Below are positions 5,479 through 6,302 of a DNA stretch of 6,302 bases, piece after piece (the stretch's first letter is position 1; the number at the start of each line of letters is the position of its first letter). A program made the translations under genes and the position numbers. The notes beneath the pieces were generated by a model. The model was not told where the DNA came from, made no database searches, and worked only from the letters and a program-made list of their open reading frames with translations. The DNA is from an uncultured Clostridia bacterium. GTDB taxonomy: Bacteria; Bacillota; Clostridia; TANB77; CAG-508. The stretch is taken from assembly GCA_948664205.1 (NCBI GenBank), contig CAPNDH010000060.1:1-6302 (forward strand), given 5' to 3'.

Positions 5479-5484
5479 AGCAAT

Positions 5485-5522
5485 TTCTTCGAAGAACGGA
5501 CGAGCGATGCTCGCCCCTACAA
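5485..5522. repeat. Palindrome plus GC-rich hairpin, likely dispersed repeat element
   Basis: TTCTTCGAAGAA (5485-5496) is a perfect 12-bp palindrome. Next to it GGACGAGC (5498-5505) pairs with GCTCGCCC (5509-5516) around GAT, with one wobble. On the minus strand the block reads TTGTAGGGGCGAGC then ATC and GCTCGTCC. The GTAGGGGCG start with a GC-rich stem is, from general experience, a common form of intergenic repeat in Clostridia. Its GC content contrasts sharply with the surroundings. Calling it a dispersed element is inference from form, since only one copy is visible here. Confidence 0.55.
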
Positions 5523-5550
5523 TAATTGTTAGCATTCATGCTAACAATTA
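5523..5550. repeat. Perfect 13-bp inverted repeat overlapping the ssb stop codon
   Basis: TAATTGTTAGCAT (5523-5535) and ATGCTAACAATTA (5538-5550) are exact reverse complements around TC. The ssb TAA stop is at 5548-5550, so the stem begins at the stop. On the minus strand only TTG follows, not a proper T-run, so full termination before rpsR is unlikely. It could stabilise the 3' end of a processed rpsF-ssb message or lower rpsR expression. Confidence 0.7.
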
Positions 5551-5976
5551 AAATGGTAGGTCGTCTCCTGAAGATACTTCAAAATCTGAAGTTCCTTGAG
5601 CTTGTTCTGGCATGCTACCGAATGTAGCGTCAAAACTTCCTCCAGCTTCTCCATCTCTTTTGCTATCTGCAAAATATGCTTCTTCTGCTACTACTTCTGT
5701 TATGTAGTGTTTTTGTCCTTGGTCATCATCCCAAGTTCTTGTTTGAATTCTTCCTATTACACCTACTTGTTGACCTTTTTTGAAGTATTTACTACAGAAT
5801 TCACCTAATTTGCTCCATGCAACTATATTTATAAAATCTGCTTGTCTTTCTTCTCCTGGTCTTACAAATCTTCTATTTACTGCTAAACTAAAAGATGCTA
5901 CTAATGTATTGTTAGTTTGTGTGTATCTAACTTCTGGGTCTCTTGTTAATCTTCCCATTAAAATTACTTTGTTCAT
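5548..5976 (-). CDS. ssb: Single-stranded DNA-binding protein (142 aa)
   Basis: Binds single-stranded DNA during replication, recombination and repair. The N-terminal OB-fold (residues about 1-105) shows MNKVILMGRLTRDPEVRYT, VASFSLAVNRRF, ADFINIVAWSKLGEFCSKYFKKGQQVGVIGRIQTR and ITEVVAEE, all typical of SSB. A flexible linker rich in Gly, Ser and Gln (about 110-135) leads to the acidic tip DDLPF (138-142), the docking site for replication and repair partners. I chose the ATG at 5976, preceded by AAGGT 7 nt upstream, over a TTG at 6012 that would add 12 unusual residues and overlap rpsF. It is the second gene of the operon, 25 bp after rpsF. Confidence 0.96.
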   Translation of the reverse strand: MNKVILMGRLTRDPEVRYTQTNNTLVASFSLAVNRRFVRPGEERQADFINIVAWSKLGEFCSKYFKKGQQVGVIGRIQTRTWDDDQGQKHYITEVVAEEAYFADSKRDGEAGGSFDATFGSMPEQAQGTSDFEVSSGDDLPF

Positions 5977-6001
5977 ATTTTTTACCTTACCTTTCGGCCC
6001 C

Positions 6002-6286
6002 TTATTCTTCAACTTTTACAGTCATAAATTTAATTACTTCATCTGTAATTCTATAGTTTCTCTCTAATTCTGCTATTAAAGATGTGTTAGCTTCAAAATA
6101 GAATACTACATAGTAACCTTCTTTGTTTTTCTTAACTTCATAGGCTAATTTTCTTTTTCCTAATTCATCAGCTTTTTCTAATTTACCATCACTATTAATT
6201 AAATCTGATAATTTTTGAATTAATGTTTTAATTCCTTCTTCATCAACATTTGGATTAATAATGACAACACTCTCGTATTTATTCAT
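6002..6286 (-). CDS. rpsF: 30S ribosomal protein S6 (94 aa)
   Basis: S6 binds the small-subunit platform together with S18. The sequence is a full-length match to the family: MNKYESVVIINPNVDEEG at the start, the central GKRKLAYEVKKNKEGYYVVFYFEA (about 43-66), and LERNYRITDEVIKFMTVKVE at the end. The ATG at 6286 follows a perfect AAGGAGGTGA site. First of the rpsF-ssb-rpsR genes; its promoter and any S6:S18-binding leader would lie beyond the right edge of the window. Confidence 0.97.
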   Translation of the reverse strand: MNKYESVVIINPNVDEEGIKTLIQKLSDLINSDGKLEKADELGKRKLAYEVKKNKEGYYVVFYFEANTSLIAELERNYRITDEVIKFMTVKVEE

Positions 6287-6302
6287 TATTTTTCACCTCC
6301 TT

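Noticed and set aside
5523..5550. Inverted repeat after ssb as a full intrinsic terminator
   Set aside because: There is no T-run on the minus strand after the stem, and rpsR downstream lacks an obvious promoter of its own, so transcription should continue through.
5977..6012. TTG at 6012 as start of ssb
   Set aside because: It overlaps the end of rpsF and adds a basic stretch not found in SSB proteins. The ATG at 5976 begins the standard MNKVILMGRL.

Overview
The window is AT-rich DNA from a low-GC Firmicute, most likely an uncultured or gut-type member of the Clostridia. This rests on very AT-rich intergenic DNA and wobble positions, strong AGGAGG-type ribosome binding sites, sigma-A-like promoters, the rpsF-ssb-rpsR gene order, a zinc-type S18, a sortase-motif surface protein and a clostridial-style methionine gamma-lyase-family enzyme. 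I cannot name the species. All genes but one lie on the minus strand, so transcription runs mainly from right to left.

Right side (5129-6286, minus): the ribosomal/replication operon rpsF (S6), ssb and rpsR (S18). The ssb-rpsR gap is unusually long at 137 bp and is filled with hairpins and short direct repeats that look like inserted repetitive DNA. A strong terminator-like hairpin (5068-5110) follows rpsR.

Centre (3196-5034, minus): a 612-residue secreted surface protein with a signal peptide, a thioester-domain-like head and three Cna-B (SpaA-type) repeats. It ends in LPRTG-F with no membrane anchor. No independent promoter is obvious, so it may depend on read-through from the ribosomal operon.

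Middle (2622-3140, minus): a compact two-gene unit, DUF4160 then DUF2442, 12 bp apart and closed by a 64-bp near-palindromic terminator. It resembles toxin-antitoxin-like small gene pairs but its function is unknown. A GC-richer hairpin (2501-2542) lies between it and the next gene.

Left side: a patatin-like phospholipase (1570-2430, minus) converges on a 49-residue charged small protein (1397-1546, plus), and the two share one terminator hairpin. Next come a 61-residue two-helix membrane protein (1022-1207, minus) with its own promoter and terminator, and a PLP-dependent methionine gamma-lyase/YnbB-family enzyme (starts at 932, runs off the left edge) with a very good promoter.

No gene-free stretch exceeds 300 bp. 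The two longest are 1208-1396 (a divergent promoter region) and 2431-2621 (two hairpins). I saw no tRNA, rRNA, CRISPR array, transposase or phage gene.
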